A DNA stretch of 15,131 bases, from contig JACDEA010000005.1 in the NCBI GenBank assembly GCA_013816725.1, positions 1 through 15,131 of the forward strand, in the 5' to 3' direction. The translations under genes and the position numbers were made by a program. This document shows, one piece after another, positions 14,167-15,131 of this stretch (position 1 is the stretch's first letter; each line of letters starts with the position of its first letter). The notes below the pieces were generated by a model that was not told the DNA's origin, made no database searches, and saw only the letters and a program-made list of their open reading frames with translations. This DNA comes from Actinomycetota bacterium. Its GTDB lineage: Bacteria > Actinomycetota > Acidimicrobiia > Acidimicrobiales > JACDEA01.

Positions 14167-15092
14167 GTGCCGGCGAGACGCTCCACGATGGGGGCGAAGT
14201 CGTGCAGCGCGGCGTCCTGCACCGTGACGTAACTGATCCCATACTCCTCGCGCCGCTGGTGGAGCGTCTCGCAGATCTGGTCGACGGTGCCGACCAGCGC
14301 CAGCGGGACTTCAGCTGCCTCCTGCACGCTGAAACCGAACAGCGGCGCGATGTTCTCGAACACCGACTGCCGGTCGTCGGTCACCTGGGTGATGAACGTG
14401 AGCGATTGAATCTCGAGCTGGTCGAAGCGGTCACCCGCCGCATCCTTGATCCACTGCAAGCGTTCCTTGAAGTACTCCGCCTTGGCGGTCTGCGCCGCTT
14501 CGGCCCCCATCTCACCGGAGCGGGCGTTGGCGGTGACGCCCACGATGTTCGCCTCGCGCGCCGCGAGGGACAGGACCCGCTTGCCGCCGCCGCCGATGAC
14601 GATCGGTGGGTGTGGTGTCGTGAACGGGCGCGGCGAACCCTGCGCATTGTCGACCGTGTAGTGCTCGCCCTTGAACGTGGCCGAGCCCTCCGACCACAAC
14701 GCCTTCATGATCGCAAGCCCTTCCTTGAGCCGGTCGATGCGCACGCCCGGCCGGTCATACGGGATGCCCGACTGCTCGTAGTCGGTCCGCATCCAACCAG
14801 CGCCGAGGCCGAACTCGAAGCGGCCCTCGCTGGCCAGGTCGAGCGTGGCCGCCTCCTTGGCCAGCACGACGGGATGGCGGTAGTCGTTGTCGAACACCAG
14901 CGAGCCGACATTCAACGTGTCGGTGGCCTCGGCCGCGATGGTGAGACCGACCAACGGCCCCCATTGCTCGCCGAAGTGATCGGGCATGTACAGCGTCGAG
15001 TAGCCGAGGCTCTCGATCGTGCGGGCCAGCTCGCGCCAGCTCTTTCCATCGGGAGCGGTACTCGCCTGCACGGCAAAACGGAATGGCTGCAT
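14163..15092 (-). CDS. LLM-class, probably F420-dependent, oxidoreductase (TIGR03621-like)
   Basis: The 309-residue luciferase-like TIM-barrel protein contains MPDHFGEQWGPL near 36-47, the NVGSLVFDNDYRHPVVLAKE segment, the cofactor-site block GRFEFGLGAGW (about 90-100), and HPPIVIGGGGKRVL (about 161-174), typical of F420-dependent members. Its start and C-terminus recall the actinobacterial TIGR03621 group. The substrate is unknown, and flavin use cannot be excluded. ATG 15092 lacks a ribosome site but has TACGAT 6 nt upstream, so the operon message is probably leaderless. The gene is the first in a 4-nt-overlapping run with nadD and rsfS, which places an F420-type enzyme directly in a NAD-biosynthesis transcript. 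It differs clearly from the other LLM protein in the window and is not a recent duplicate. Confidence 0.88.
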   Translation of the reverse strand: MQPFRFAVQASTAPDGKSWRELARTIESLGYSTLYMPDHFGEQWGPLVGLTIAAEATDTLNVGSLVFDNDYRHPVVLAKEAATLDLASEGRFEFGLGAGWMRTDYEQSGIPYDRPGVRIDRLKEGLAIMKALWSEGSATFKGEHYTVDNAQGSPRPFTTPHPPIVIGGGGKRVLSLAAREANIVGVTANARSGEMGAEAAQTAKAEYFKERLQWIKDAAGDRFDQLEIQSLTFITQVTDDRQSVFENIAPLFGFSVQEAAEVPLALVGTVDQICETLHQRREEYGISYVTVQDAALHDFAPIVERLAGT

Positions 15093-15098
15093 GGCGGC

Positions 15099-15104
15099 AT
15101 CGTA
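15099..15104 (-). promoter_or_regulatory. Probable -10 box (TACGAT) of the LLM-nadD-rsfS operon
   Basis: TACGAT lies 6 nt before the ATG at 15092, the same hexamer and spacing as at leuS. Any -35 element would be near the window edge and was not recognised. Confidence 0.5.
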
Positions 15105-15131
15105 GGGACGACAATCGGGACGTGCTCGCAG

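Noticed and set aside
1..15131. CRISPR array, insertion sequence or riboswitch
   Set aside because: No regularly spaced repeats, transposase-like protein or recognisable riboswitch core was seen. Intergenic gaps are all under 200 nt.

Overview
The window looks like chromosomal DNA from a high-GC actinobacterium, most likely an Acidimicrobiia-type lineage. Supporting signs are two F420-type luciferase-like (LLM) oxidoreductases, a PAC2-family protein, a fatty-acyl-AMP-ligase-like enzyme, an actinobacterial-style ComEA, strong G/C third-position bias, and many genes that lack a Shine-Dalgarno but carry a TAnnnT box a few bases before the start codon. The assignment is inference from gene content. 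No sequence search was possible.

Layout, left to right: the 5' part of comEA (minus, cut by the window edge); a perfect hairpin; a thioredoxin/TPR-like CnoX-type gene (minus); a divergent plus-strand group of an APH/ACAD10-type phosphotransferase, a PAC2 protein and an LLM oxidoreductase; a convergent fatty-acyl-AMP-ligase-like gene (minus); a divergent two-gene NatAB-like ABC exporter (plus); leuS (minus, convergent with the exporter); a plus-strand cassette of tRNA-Ala(GGC), an I-SspI-like PD-(D/E)XK endonuclease, a GDSL/SGNH lipoprotein and a patatin-like phospholipase; then a tightly overlapping minus-strand operon read LLM oxidoreductase, nadD, rsfS.

The housekeeping genes nadD, rsfS, leuS and comEA lie on the minus strand in an order often conserved in actinobacteria. 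Most of the genes separating them lie on the plus strand. The LLM-nadD-rsfS genes overlap by 4 nt at each junction and are probably translationally coupled. The ABC ATPase and permease overlap the same way. The APH-PAC2 pair is 4 nt apart.

Regulation is unusually readable here. Six genes have TAnnnT 6-8 nt before the start codon, consistent with leaderless mRNAs. In both divergent pairs (trx/APH and ligase/ABC) the opposing -10 boxes overlap on a shared TA step.

I do not see a convincing new multi-gene defence or mobile system. The most unusual locus is the intact, intronless tRNA-Ala followed 25 nt later by a gene of the family normally encoded inside group I introns of tRNA genes.
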